The notes beneath the pieces were generated by a model. It worked only from the letters and a program-made list of their open reading frames with translations, was not told the DNA's origin and did no database searches. From assembly GCF_001189845.1 (NCBI RefSeq), contig NZ_LFLZ01000032.1, forward strand, positions 30,241-94,240: a stretch of 64,000 nucleotides of DNA, read 5' to 3'. The DNA is from Bradyrhizobium tropiciagri (lineage in GTDB: Bacteria > Pseudomonadota > Alphaproteobacteria > Rhizobiales > Xanthobacteraceae). Below are positions 45,161 to 54,291 of this stretch, in pieces. A program made the translations under genes and the position numbers. Numbering within the stretch: position 1 is the stretch's first letter; each line of letters opens with the position of its first letter.

Positions 45161-46867
45161 ATGTCGACGGTGATTTCGATCCTCGGTGGAGTTGGTCTGT
45201 TCCTGCTTGGCATGAGCGTCATGACCGCCGGCCTCAAGGGACTCGCCGGATCCAAGTTGCGGACGGTCCTAAGCAAGGCAGCGGCGACCCCGCTGTCCGG
45301 TGCGCTGTGGGGCGCCATCGTGACCTTGATCGTGCAATCGTCCAGCGCAACGACCATGACCACCATCGGTCTGGTAAGCGCGGGCGTGCTGACCTTTCCG
45401 CAAGGGCTGGCCCTCGTGTTCGGCGCGAATGTCGGAACCACGGGAACCGGCTGGCTCGTTGCGCTGATCGGCGTTCGCGTCTCCCTTACGGCTGCGGCGC
45501 TCCCGATGATTTTCGTCGGCGCGCTGATCAAACTGTTGGGCGGTGGCCGTGTATCCGCCGCGGGAGCAGCCCTTGCGGGGTTCGCGCTGGTGTTGTTCGC
45601 GCTCACGACCTTGCAGCAGGGCATGGGAGGACTAGCCGAACAGTTGCACCCGGCAGACTTGCCGGCCGTTCTCGGCACCAGCTGGTGGGCGGGCTTGTAC
45701 GGGGTGCTGGCGCTGGCGGTCGTCGGACTGGTGATGACCGCCGTGATGCAATCATCGACCGCGGCTATCGCGGTGACTCTCTCGGCACACTATGCGGGAG
45801 CTATCGGCCTGGACCAGGCATCCGCACTGATCATTGGGCAGAACATCGGAACGGCGACCAGTTCTGCCATGGCGGCAATCGGTGCGAGCAGCACCGCCAA
45901 GCGATTGGCCTTGGCGTACATCTTGTTCAAGCTGATTGCGGCGGCTATTGCGCTGGTGCTCTTCCCCGTGACTATTCCCCTTCTGGTCCGCGCCTCGGAC
46001 AGCATCGGCGGCGTCACGCTGCTTGCAGCCTATCACACCGCCTACAACGTCATCGGCGTCCTGGTGCTGCTGCCTGTGATCAATGGCTTTACCCGGTTCG
46101 TCGAGCGCATCCTGCCCGAACGAGGCTCACCGCTGACCAGGTGCCTGGATCCAGCAGCGCTCGTGACCCCGATCGCAACCGTTGAGGCAGTGCGACGCAC
46201 GGTCGCGCGCGCGCTTGAAGCGACGTGCGGATCATTGGCGACAGCACTGTCAGCAGCGAATCAAGACGCCTCCGTCCCGGCGGGACAGAACACAGTGCCA
46301 GCAGCGGAAGCTGCCTCCGCCCTGCGCCAGGCACAGGAGTTCATGTCAGAGGTAAGCGGACCGCCTGAATCGCAGGATGAGCAACGGCGGCTCACCAGCA
46401 CACTGCATGCCCTCGACCACGCGTCTCGCCTCGCCGAAATCTTCGGCGAGGAAATCGAACTCGGTATGCCGCCCGGCGGCTCCCAGGACATGCACGCGGT
46501 GGAAATCTGCGTGGAGGCCATGCGTAGCGCGGCATCCCTCGCTGCCGAAGCCGCCGTCGTGCCCGACGCTTCCGATAACGCCGCGGAAATCAAGCTGAGA
46601 ACTGCACCGACGCGGTCGCTCACCCCAGAAAAGGAACTCGCCTCAGCCGGGACATTGACCGAGCAGGCCCTTGCGCATCTGGAACACTGCGCGAAAGCGC
46701 TCGGCGAAGTGCGGAGAGACCACCGCAAGGCTACGCTCGCCTCTGTGGCGAGTGGAACGGCGGTCGCGGACGACGCAATCGCCCGCGTCGATGCCGTACG
46801 GCGCCTTGAAGCGCTCGCGCATCACGCCTGGCGCTCCGCCGCGCATCTTCTCGGCCGCGGTGCATAG
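45161..46867 (+). CDS. Na/Pi cotransporter family protein
   Basis: A 568-residue protein. The paired SLC34-like repeats carry IVQSSSATTMT and MQSSTAAIAVTL, the QSSS-type Na+/phosphate motifs, with about eight membrane helices in residues 1-320. The C-terminal 230 residues are a soluble PhoU-like helical domain (LHALDHASRLAEIF). It likely moves phosphate across the inner membrane, possibly regulated by its PhoU-like tail. ATG at 45161 has GAGAG upstream. It lies between the two phosphonate gene blocks. Confidence 0.9.
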   Translation: MSTVISILGGVGLFLLGMSVMTAGLKGLAGSKLRTVLSKAAATPLSGALWGAIVTLIVQSSSATTMTTIGLVSAGVLTFPQGLALVFGANVGTTGTGWLVALIGVRVSLTAAALPMIFVGALIKLLGGGRVSAAGAALAGFALVLFALTTLQQGMGGLAEQLHPADLPAVLGTSWWAGLYGVLALAVVGLVMTAVMQSSTAAIAVTLSAHYAGAIGLDQASALIIGQNIGTATSSAMAAIGASSTAKRLALAYILFKLIAAAIALVLFPVTIPLLVRASDSIGGVTLLAAYHTAYNVIGVLVLLPVINGFTRFVERILPERGSPLTRCLDPAALVTPIATVEAVRRTVARALEATCGSLATALSAANQDASVPAGQNTVPAAEAASALRQAQEFMSEVSGPPESQDEQRRLTSTLHALDHASRLAEIFGEEIELGMPPGGSQDMHAVEICVEAMRSAASLAAEAAVVPDASDNAAEIKLRTAPTRSLTPEKELASAGTLTEQALAHLEHCAKALGEVRRDHRKATLASVASGTAVADDAIARVDAVRRLEALAHHAWRSAAHLLGRGA

Positions 46868-46906
46868 TGCGGAACAAGAATCGAGGGGGCCCGCAACTCG
46901 CGTAGG

Positions 46907-47755
46907 CTACACCACGGCGCGCTGGCCGATGATGGCAAAGCGCAGCTTGCTCGAGATGAAGTCGATCGCGGCAACGGCGATCAGGATCATCAGGATCAGG
47001 AACGACACCTTCTGCCATTCCAGCACACGGATCTGCTCGGCGAGTTGCAGGCCGATGCCGCCGGCGCCGACGATGCCGATGATGGTGGCCGAACGGGTGT
47101 TCGACTCGATGAAGTAGAGCACCTGCCCGGCGATGACCGGCAGCACCTGCGGCAGCAGGCCGAAGCGGATCTCATGCAGCGCATTGCCGCCGGAGGCGCG
47201 GATGCCCTCGACCTGCTTGCGGTCCGCGGCCTCGATCGCCTCCGAGAACAGTTTTCCGAACGCGCCGAAGTCGGAGACCATGATCGCGAGCACGCCGGCG
47301 AACGGTCCTAGGCCGACGACGTTGATCCAGACCAGCGCCCAGATCAGCGTATCGACGCCACGGATCGAATCCAGGAAGCGGCGCACCGGAAAGCGGATCA
47401 AGTTGGAGGGGATGATGTTGCGCGCCGCCAGCAGGCTGACCGGGAGCGCCAGCAGCGCCGCCAGCGTGGTGCCGAGCAGCGCGATCGACAGCGTCTCGCC
47501 AAGCGCCTGCATATAGAGCGGGAACGACGCGCCGGGATTCGGCGGGATCATCAGCATGGTGATCCAGCCGAGCTGGCCGATGCCTGCAATCAGCCTCGAT
47601 GGCGAGAAGTCGAGATCGACCAGACCGTAGACGAAGATGGCGAGCGCCAGCGCGATCATGGCCGGCATCGCCAGCCGCGCCGAGGCGGGACGTTCGAACA
47701 CGCCGGGGTATTTCGCACGCAGCTCCGCGGTGTCCGGCTTCGGCATCTGGCTCAT
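46907..47755 (-). CDS. phnE: phosphonate ABC transporter permease PhnE (second copy)
   Basis: A 282-residue permease with about six helices and the EAA-like loop EGIRASGGNALHEIRFGLLPQV. It ends in the FIDKLLR-like C-terminal KLRFAIIGQ. It overlaps the preceding phnE by 4 bp and is the last gene of phnCDEE. Confidence 0.94.
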   Translation of the reverse strand: MSQMPKPDTAELRAKYPGVFERPASARLAMPAMIALALAIFVYGLVDLDFSPSRLIAGIGQLGWITMLMIPPNPGASFPLYMQALGETLSIALLGTTLAALLALPVSLLAARNIIPSNLIRFPVRRFLDSIRGVDTLIWALVWINVVGLGPFAGVLAIMVSDFGAFGKLFSEAIEAADRKQVEGIRASGGNALHEIRFGLLPQVLPVIAGQVLYFIESNTRSATIIGIVGAGGIGLQLAEQIRVLEWQKVSFLILMILIAVAAIDFISSKLRFAIIGQRAVV

Positions 47756-48636
47756 CGGCGGGTCTCCTTGCCGAACAGCCGGCCGCGCAGCCAGCCGGTC
47801 GAGATGTCGATGATGAAGACGGTGACGATGATGGTGACGAGGATCGCGCTGACGTCGGAATAGTAGAACTTGCGGATCGCGACCACGAGCTCCTGCCCGA
47901 TGCCGCCGGCGCCGACGAAGCCCATCACCGACGCCTCGCGGACGTTGATCTCGAAGCGCAGCAGCGCGTAGCTGGCGTAGCCCGCCGAGACCTGCGGCAG
48001 GATGGCAAAGCGCATGCAGGACAGCCAACTTGCGCCGGTGGAACGGATGCCCTCAACCGGCTTCATGTCGGCATTCTCGACGATCTCGGCAAACAGCTTG
48101 CCGAGCGCCCCGGTGGTGTGGATCGCGATCGCCAGTACGCCGGCCATCGGGCCGAGGCCGAACGCGATGACGAAGATCAGCGCGAACACGATGCCGGGCA
48201 CGGTGCGGGCGAATTCCAGCAGGCGGCGGACGATGAAGCGCACCCAAGGACCCGGCGCGGTATTCTGGGCGGCGAAGAAATTCAGTGCAAACGCGAACAC
48301 CGCGCCGGTCAGGGTGCCGACATAGCTGATCAGGATCGTCTCGCCGAGCATCCTCAGCCATTTGTGCCAGCCCCAGAACCATTCGGCGGGGTCGGTCCAG
48401 ACCCGCGCGCCCGAGTCGAGCGTGAGGATGCGGTCGAAATAGCTAACGAAGTTGCCGAAGTAGGTGAACAGCGTGCGCAGGTTCACCTCGGCGCCGAACG
48501 CGGCGACGACCAGCACGACGCAGAACACCGCGGTCGCCAGCGCGCCCCTGAGCCGCTTGCGTGCAACCGCCTTGCGGTAGGCGTCTTCCAGCACCGCCAA
48601 TTGCTGGGCCGGAAGAATGGATACGGCAGTTGCCAT
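47752..48636 (-). CDS. phnE: phosphonate ABC transporter permease PhnE (first copy)
   Basis: A 294-residue permease paralogous to its neighbour. It has the EGIRSTGASWLSCMRFAILPQV loop and a VLAIAIHTTGALGKLF segment. Two different PhnE proteins probably form a heterodimeric channel, common in Rhizobiales. Confidence 0.94.
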   Translation of the reverse strand: MATAVSILPAQQLAVLEDAYRKAVARKRLRGALATAVFCVVLVVAAFGAEVNLRTLFTYFGNFVSYFDRILTLDSGARVWTDPAEWFWGWHKWLRMLGETILISYVGTLTGAVFAFALNFFAAQNTAPGPWVRFIVRRLLEFARTVPGIVFALIFVIAFGLGPMAGVLAIAIHTTGALGKLFAEIVENADMKPVEGIRSTGASWLSCMRFAILPQVSAGYASYALLRFEINVREASVMGFVGAGGIGQELVVAIRKFYYSDVSAILVTIIVTVFIIDISTGWLRGRLFGKETRR

Positions 48637-48715
48637 CGTGTTGATCAGTCGGGCTGGAGGTTAAACGGAAAGAGCCGGGTCATGAAACCCGGCTCCGCGT
48701 GTCTCCGTGGCGCGA

Positions 48716-49648
48716 TCAGCTCGCCTTCTTGCGCAGCCTGTCGACGAACTTGATCAGCTCGATCGTGCTGTCCCAATCCTTGGTCGTGGCGGGATGGAAG
48801 CCCTTCTTTTGACCGTCGGCAAGACGCTCGAACGCCGCCTTGTCCTTGGTCGGCGCGTCGAAGAAGGCCTTTGCGATCGCAGCCTTCAGGTCTTCCGGAA
48901 GGTCGGTGTTGTAGGCGTAGGGGCCGTTGATGATCGGCGACGATTTGTTGATGATACGGAAATCGTCCTTCTTCATCGCCGAACCGTCCGCGTTCTTCAG
49001 CATGCCCTTGGTCAGCATCTGCGCGAGCGTCGAATCGTCGTCGTTGGTCCACTGATTGGCCGCGATGTCGACAGTACCCTGCGCCAGCGCCAGCACGGCG
49101 TTTTCGTGGCTGCCCGTGAACACGACCTTGCCGAAATAGCCCTCCGCATCGGGGATGCCCATCTTGTCGAGCTCGAAGCGCGGCACGTTGTTGCCCGATG
49201 TCGAATTCGGGTCGACCAGGCCGAGGTTCTTGCCCTTCAGGTCCTCGACCTTCTTGTAGGGGCTCGACGCCTTCACAAAGAACACCGAGTAGTAGCCGGT
49301 CGAACCGTCCAGGTTCATGTCGTTGGCGAAGGCGTCGGTCTTGACGCCGGTCAGGCGGGCGCGGGCGAACGAGGCCGAACCGTAGCTGGCGATCTGGATG
49401 TTGCCGGCACGCTGACCTTCGATGACGGCGGCGTAGTCATTGGCAATGCGCAGCGTGACCTTCACGCCGAGTTCCTTCGACAGATACGCCACGAACGGCG
49501 TCCAGCGCTCGGTGACGCCCGAGGCGTTCTCGGCCGGCACCACCGCGAAGGTGAGCTCCGGATATTTGGCCTTCCAGTCCTGCGCGGACGCCGAACCGGC
49601 AAAGGCCAGCGCGGCAGCGCCGGCCAGAATGATGCGACGAGTGATCAT
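48716..49648 (-). CDS. phnD: phosphonate ABC transporter substrate-binding protein PhnD
   Basis: A 310-residue periplasmic binding protein. Its signal peptide is MITRRIILAGAAALAFAGSAS, truncated here as IILAGAAALAFAGS. NASGVTERWTPFVAYLS and DPNSTSGNNVPRFEL are the ligand-contact blocks of PhnD (phosphonate oxygens bound by Ser/Thr). Start 49648 is set by AGAGGGG. It probably captures 2-aminoethylphosphonate or other alkylphosphonates. Confidence 0.95.
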   Translation of the reverse strand: MITRRIILAGAAALAFAGSASAQDWKAKYPELTFAVVPAENASGVTERWTPFVAYLSKELGVKVTLRIANDYAAVIEGQRAGNIQIASYGSASFARARLTGVKTDAFANDMNLDGSTGYYSVFFVKASSPYKKVEDLKGKNLGLVDPNSTSGNNVPRFELDKMGIPDAEGYFGKVVFTGSHENAVLALAQGTVDIAANQWTNDDDSTLAQMLTKGMLKNADGSAMKKDDFRIINKSSPIINGPYAYNTDLPEDLKAAIAKAFFDAPTKDKAAFERLADGQKKGFHPATTKDWDSTIELIKFVDRLRKKAS

Positions 49649-49721
49649 GGTTACCCCTCTTTGGCTACGCCTGTTAGCCGGACGAAATGCCCGGTTGCCC
49701 AGATTTTCGGTAATGCGACGC

Positions 49722-50537
49722 TCAGGCCGCGGCTGCGGTGCCGAGTGCCGGAGCAGTTGCGCCGTCGGGCGCGGGCAGCGGCGCCGCGCCGATGACGTCA
49801 TTGGCCTCAAGATCATAGAGCTCGCGGGCGATATGGTCGGTCAGCGCCGCGGGGGCGCCGTCGAACACCACGCGACCTGCCGCCATGCCGACCAGGCGGT
49901 CGCAATAGGTCCGCGCCAGGTCGAGCGAGTGCAAGTTGCAGAGCACCGTGATGCCGAAATGCTTGTTGATGCGCAGCAGCGCATCCATCACGATCTTGGT
50001 GTTGCGCGGATCGAGCGAGGCGATCGGCTCGTCGGCCAGAATGATGTCGGGCTCCTGCACCAGCGCGCGGGCGATCGCGACGCGCTGCTGCTGACCGCCG
50101 GAGAGCTGGTCGGCGCGCTGGGCCGCGAGCTGGGCGATGTCGAACTGCTCGAGCGCGGACAGCGCGAGCGCCCTGTCCTGCTCCGGCCAGACCTGCGCCA
50201 GCGAGCGCCAGGACGGGATCTGGGCCAGCCGGCCCATCAGCACGTTGGTCAAGACGTCGAGACGGCCGACCAGATTGAATTGCTGGAAAATCATCGCCGA
50301 ACGCGCCCGCCACTGCCGCAGCGCCTTGCCGCGCAGCGCGGTCACGTCGGTGCCTTCGAACAGGATACGGCCGGAGGTCGGATCGGCGAGACGGTTGATC
50401 ATCCGCAGCAACGTCGACTTGCCGGCACCGGAGCGGCCGATCACGCCGACAAAGCTGCCCGGCGCGATCGAAAACGATGCGTTGTCGACTGCGGCTTTTG
50501 TGCCGAACCGGCACGTCAAACCTTCCACCACCAGCAT
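49722..50537 (-). CDS. phnC: phosphonate ABC transporter ATP-binding protein PhnC
   Basis: A 271-residue ATPase: Walker A GRSGAGKSTLL, signature LSGGQQQRVAIARA, Walker B IILADEPIASLD. The last 25 residues are an Ala/Pro-rich extension beyond the usual end. The start is ATG 50537, with GGAG 6 nt upstream; a TTG four codons earlier overlaps that site. It heads phnCDEE. Confidence 0.95.
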   Translation of the reverse strand: MLVVEGLTCRFGTKAAVDNASFSIAPGSFVGVIGRSGAGKSTLLRMINRLADPTSGRILFEGTDVTALRGKALRQWRARSAMIFQQFNLVGRLDVLTNVLMGRLAQIPSWRSLAQVWPEQDRALALSALEQFDIAQLAAQRADQLSGGQQQRVAIARALVQEPDIILADEPIASLDPRNTKIVMDALLRINKHFGITVLCNLHSLDLARTYCDRLVGMAAGRVVFDGAPAALTDHIARELYDLEANDVIGAAPLPAPDGATAPALGTAAAA

Positions 50538-50583
50538 GTAATGCTCCAACCGCGTCGCGTTGCGCCATCGCTATCCCCGGCGT

Positions 50584-50601
50584 TTTACAGTTATGTGACG
50601 A
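50584..50601 (-). promoter_or_regulatory. Pho box upstream of phnC
   Basis: On the minus strand TCGTCAC-ATAA-CTGTAAA has two half-sites at 11-bp spacing, resembling CTGTCAT. It lies about 45-65 bp upstream of the phnC ATG, with a weak TAGCGA -10 downstream. Confidence 0.55.
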
Positions 50602-50650
50602 CCGCGCTGCGGTGCGGCGATCGTCCACACCCCGTCCTCGTCGTCCCTTG

Positions 50651-50690
50651 CTGTCATCACAACGTCATGATGTTGTCATCAAGCGTCAAG
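50651..50690 (+). promoter_or_regulatory. tandem Pho boxes upstream of the hexapeptide transferase/phnM/DUF1045 operon
   Basis: Four half-sites in a row: CTGTCAT, ACGTCAT, TTGTCAT and GCGTCAA. Their GTCA cores are 11, 11 and 10 bp apart, the spacing of PhoB dimers bound side by side. They begin 97 bp before the transferase ATG. Confidence 0.75.
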
Positions 50691-50747
50691 AAGACGAGCG
50701 CGCATCCCCCGGAAGCCCAAGATTCTTCAAGATTTGCGGAGGCCCTG

Positions 50748-51413
50748 ATGGCCGGAAAAACACTCTCGGTTGTGCCGACTGTCGACCCGACTGCGTCGGT
50801 GCGCGAGAGCAAGTTCGGCAAATACACCGAGGTCGGCGCGCGCACGATCCTGCTTGAAGTCAGCATGGATGACTATTCCTACGTCGTGAACGACAGCCAG
50901 ATCACCTACACCTCGATCGGCAAGTTCTGCTCGATCGCAGCGATGACGCGGATCAATCCCGGCAACCACCCGATGCATCGGGCGACTCAGGCGCATTTCA
51001 CCTGCCGCGCCAGCGCTTATTTTCCCGGAGAGAGCGACGACACCGACTCCTTCAACTGGCGACGTGCGCATCACGTGCATATCGGCCATGACGTCTGGAT
51101 CGGTCACGGCGCGATTCTGCTCGCTGGACGGAACATCGGAACCGGCGCTGTCGTCGCCGCCGGCGCAATCGTGACCAAGGATGTTCCCGCTTACACCATC
51201 GTTGCCGGTAATCCGGCGCGCCCGGTCAAGCGACGCTTTTCCGAGACAACAGCGGATCGCCTCACCGCGCTCGCGTGGTGGGACTGGGATCACGAAACAC
51301 TTCGCCGCGCCCTCCCTGACTTTCGCAAGCTCGCGGTCGAGGAATTCCTCGACAAGTATGAGGCCGAGGCCGTATCCCAATCACAGGACAAGCAACGGAG
51401 CGCCGCATCGTGA
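50748..51413 (+). CDS. phosphonate-metabolism hexapeptide-repeat transferase family protein
   Basis: A 221-residue left-handed beta-helix acyltransferase of the xenobiotic acetyltransferase type. The hexapeptide repeats include VHIGHDVWIGHGAILLAG and IGTGAVVAAGAIVTKDVP, and the C-terminus has IVAGNPARPVKRRF. TIGR03308-type members occur next to phosphonate genes. It may acetylate an aminophosphonate or an intermediate; substrate inferred only from context. GGAGG 6 nt upstream. GTGA overlap with phnM. Confidence 0.85.
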   Translation: MAGKTLSVVPTVDPTASVRESKFGKYTEVGARTILLEVSMDDYSYVVNDSQITYTSIGKFCSIAAMTRINPGNHPMHRATQAHFTCRASAYFPGESDDTDSFNWRRAHHVHIGHDVWIGHGAILLAGRNIGTGAVVAAGAIVTKDVPAYTIVAGNPARPVKRRFSETTADRLTALAWWDWDHETLRRALPDFRKLAVEEFLDKYEAEAVSQSQDKQRSAAS

Positions 51414-52582
51414 CGGACATTTTCATCGAAGGCGGACGCACACTGGTTGACGGTGCCTTGGTCGAGACCTCGCTGCGGACCACAGGCCGCGACATCGGCG
51501 CGCTCGACGCCGAGCAGGGCCGCGCCGCGCTCCACATCGATGCCGGCGGCCTGCTGGTGCTGCCGGGAATCATCGATCTGCACGGCGATGCGTTCGAGCG
51601 GCAGATGATGCCGCGCCCCGGCGTCGACTTCCCGACCGACGTGGCGCTGATCGATAGCGACCGGCAGGCGATCGCCAACGGCATCACCACTGTGTTCCAC
51701 GGCACGACATGGTCGTGGGAGCCCGGGCTGCGCAGCGCGGAGAACGCGCGCAAGCTGCTCGATGCGATCGAGGCGCTGCGGCCGCAACTCGCCGCCGATA
51801 CACGCTTCCACCTGCGCCACGAGACCCATAATCTCGAGGCCGAGGCCGAGATCATTCAGTGGCTCACCGAAGGCCGCATCGACCTGTTCGCCTTCAACGA
51901 CCACAGCAACGTCAAGCCGAACAAGCGCAACCAGCTTGCCGAACGCGCCGGGCTCTCGCTCGAGGCCGTCAACGACATGCTCGATCGGATCGTGGCGCGC
52001 CGTCCCGAGGTACCCGCCTCGATCGCGCGGCTGGCCGCGGCTGCACGCGCGGCTGATATCCGCATGCTCTCGCATGACGACAACAGCCCGGCAATGCGCC
52101 AGGAGTTCCGCGCGCTGGGCGCCACGATCGCCGAATTCCCGGTCAATGTGGAGACCGCCCGCGATGCCGCGGCCGCGGGTGACTTCATCGTGTTCGGCGC
52201 GCCCAACGTGGTGCGCGGCGGCAGCCACACCGGCTGGACCAGGGCGTCCGACATGATCGCGCAGGGCCTCTGCTCGGTGCTGGCCTCGGACTACTATTAT
52301 CCGGCGCAGCTGCTCGCCGCGTTCCGCCTCGCCGCCGACGGCATCCTGCCGCTTGCCAAAGCCTGGGACCTGATCTCGTCGGCGTCGGCGCGCGCGGCCG
52401 GGCTCGCCGATCGCGGCGTGCTCGCCACCGGCCGCCGCGCCGACATCATCGTCGTCGACGACAAGGCACCCTTGCGGCCGCGCATCGTTGCGGTGATAGC
52501 GGCCGGACGTCTCGTGCATCTGGCGGATGCGAGCTGCCTTGTTCATTCGCTCGCACCGCGCAAGACGGTTGCGGCGGCATAG
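51410..52582 (+). CDS. phnM: PhnM, second complete copy
   Basis: A 390-residue amidohydrolase-fold enzyme, the same function as the gene at 34487 but clearly a different subgroup. It carries GIIDLHGDAFERQMMPRPGVDF, LFAFNDHSNVKPNKR, LSHDDNSPAMRQEF and GAPNVVRGGSHTGW. GTG start, 4-bp overlap with the transferase gene. This copy is intact and could cover for the damaged phnM in the C-P lyase operon. Confidence 0.92.
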   Translation: MTDIFIEGGRTLVDGALVETSLRTTGRDIGALDAEQGRAALHIDAGGLLVLPGIIDLHGDAFERQMMPRPGVDFPTDVALIDSDRQAIANGITTVFHGTTWSWEPGLRSAENARKLLDAIEALRPQLAADTRFHLRHETHNLEAEAEIIQWLTEGRIDLFAFNDHSNVKPNKRNQLAERAGLSLEAVNDMLDRIVARRPEVPASIARLAAAARAADIRMLSHDDNSPAMRQEFRALGATIAEFPVNVETARDAAAAGDFIVFGAPNVVRGGSHTGWTRASDMIAQGLCSVLASDYYYPAQLLAAFRLAADGILPLAKAWDLISSASARAAGLADRGVLATGRRADIIVVDDKAPLRPRIVAVIAAGRLVHLADASCLVHSLAPRKTVAAA

Positions 52583-52591
52583 CCCGGCTCG

Positions 52592-53296
52592 ATGTCTCCT
52601 GCCATGGCCAACACTCCGCGCTACGCGATCTACTACGCGCCGTCACCCGACAGCGCCCTGCACCGCTTCGGTTCGGCGCTGCTCGGCTATGATGCGGTTG
52701 ATGGTGACGACCTGCCGTTTCCCGATGGCGTCACGCCCGACTGGCGCGAAGTGACGGAAGATCCCCGCAAGTATGGCTTCCACGCCACGCTGAAGGCCCC
52801 AACCGCGCTCGCCGACGACAAGAGCGAGTCCGACCTTCTCGCTGCCTGCGCTGCCTTCGCCGGCGAGGCCCGACGCATTCCCGTGATCGAGCCGGTGGTC
52901 GATGCGATCAGCGGCTTCATCGCCGTGATTCCGGCGAAGCGCTCCGACGAACTCCAGCAGCTTGCCGCCGACTGCGTCACCGAATTCGACAGCTTCCGTG
53001 CACCGCTGACGCCGGAAGATCGTGCGCGACGCAAACCCGAACGTCTCACGGAACGGCAGCGCGACTATCTCGGTCGCTGGGGCTATCCCTACGTCATGGA
53101 AGAATTCCGCTTCCACATGACACTCACCGGCCGGTTGAGCGACGAGCGGCGCGGCCCGATCGTGGCACAGCTGCGCGAGCGGTTCGCGGCGATCGACCTC
53201 ACGAGGCTCTCAATCGACCGCATCGCGCTATTCAAGCAAGCGGATCCAGCGTCTCGCTTCCGGATCATCGGTAGCTGGCCGCTGCGAGCCACCTAG
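52592..53296 (+). CDS. DUF1045 family protein, 2H-phosphoesterase-like, phosphonate operon member
   Basis: A 234-residue protein. It has two H-x-T motifs, HATL (His64) and HMTL (His175), the signature of 2H phosphoesterases. DUF1045 proteins are seen next to phn genes. No PhnP is encoded in the window, so this protein may open the 5-phosphoribosyl 1,2-cyclic phosphate made by PhnJ; this is inference. The start is MSPAM or, 12 bases on, MANTPRY. Its stop codon shares the CTAG tetranucleotide with the convergent LysR gene. Confidence 0.85.
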   Translation: MSPAMANTPRYAIYYAPSPDSALHRFGSALLGYDAVDGDDLPFPDGVTPDWREVTEDPRKYGFHATLKAPTALADDKSESDLLAACAAFAGEARRIPVIEPVVDAISGFIAVIPAKRSDELQQLAADCVTEFDSFRAPLTPEDRARRKPERLTERQRDYLGRWGYPYVMEEFRFHMTLTGRLSDERRGPIVAQLRERFAAIDLTRLSIDRIALFKQADPASRFRIIGSWPLRAT

Positions 53297-54243
53297 TTCG
53301 GTTTCGCGAGCTCAGCCAGCAGCCACTTCTTGAAGGTCTGCAGCGCGCGATTGCGCTGCGCGCCGGGCGGATGCACCAGCCAATAGCTGCCGGTGACGTG
53401 GCCGACCGGCAGGAGCTGGCGGATCGTGCCGCGCCGCTCGCTTTCGGCGATGAAGGGTTCAAGCGCGAGCGCAACACCCGCGCCGCGTTCGGCAGCTTGC
53501 AACGCGGCCACGAAGCTGTCGACCGAGATCGCGCGCGTTGCGGGTGGCGCCGGCTCGCCGGCATGCTTGAACCAGAGCGGCCAGGCTGCCGGGAATGTCG
53601 TGACATCGATCAGCACGGCGCGGCCGAGGTCTGCCGCCGTGCGCAGCTTCAACCGCCGCGCCAGTGCCGGCGCACCGACCGGAACGGTCCTCACCTCCAT
53701 CAGCCGATGCGCGACGACGCCTTCGGGCTTGTCGGGCCCGAAGCTGATGCCGGCATCGAATGTCTCGGTGTCGAAATCGACATTGCGGTTCGAGGTCTCG
53801 ATCGCGAGATCGAGCTCGGTATGCCGGGTGAGGAACGCGGACAGCCGTGGGATCAGCCAGGCCGAGGCGAATTGCGGCAACACCTTGAGCCGCAGCCGGC
53901 GTTGGCCGGCCGCCTCGACCGCCGATTCCGCCTGCGCCAACAATGCAAAGGCGCGGCCTGTCGCGGCGGCCAGCTTCTCGCCGGCATGGGTCGGCCGGAC
54001 CACGCGATGAGCGCGGTGAAACAGCGCGACGCCAAGATGGACTTCGAGATTGCGGATGCGATGGCTGACGGCCGAGGCACTGACGTTCAGCACGCCGGCG
54101 GCCTCCTTGAAGCTGCCGAGCCTGACCGCGACATCGAATGCCTGCAGTGCCAGCAGATGCGCCGGCCCGAGGCTCGCTGCGGCGAGGTCATCCCTCCCCT
54201 GCGACGGCGACCGGCGCGCCGACCTTGCGTTGCTCTTGCTCAT
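53293..54243 (-). CDS. LysR family transcriptional regulator (GcvA-like)
   Basis: A 316-residue regulator: HTH in FKEAAGVLNVSASAVSHRIRN (about residues 40-60) and a LysR effector domain after residue 100 (for example FDAGISFGPDKPEGVVAHRL). It is divergent from the Rieske oxygenase operon and near the palindrome at 54292-54316. It likely activates that operon. Confidence 0.92.
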   Translation of the reverse strand: MSKSNARSARRSPSQGRDDLAAASLGPAHLLALQAFDVAVRLGSFKEAAGVLNVSASAVSHRIRNLEVHLGVALFHRAHRVVRPTHAGEKLAAATGRAFALLAQAESAVEAAGQRRLRLKVLPQFASAWLIPRLSAFLTRHTELDLAIETSNRNVDFDTETFDAGISFGPDKPEGVVAHRLMEVRTVPVGAPALARRLKLRTAADLGRAVLIDVTTFPAAWPLWFKHAGEPAPPATRAISVDSFVAALQAAERGAGVALALEPFIAESERRGTIRQLLPVGHVTGSYWLVHPPGAQRNRALQTFKKWLLAELAKPN

Positions 54244-54291
54244 GGTCCGATCCTAACGGTCGGCACCCGTCGGTGTCGTCCGGAAAATTAC

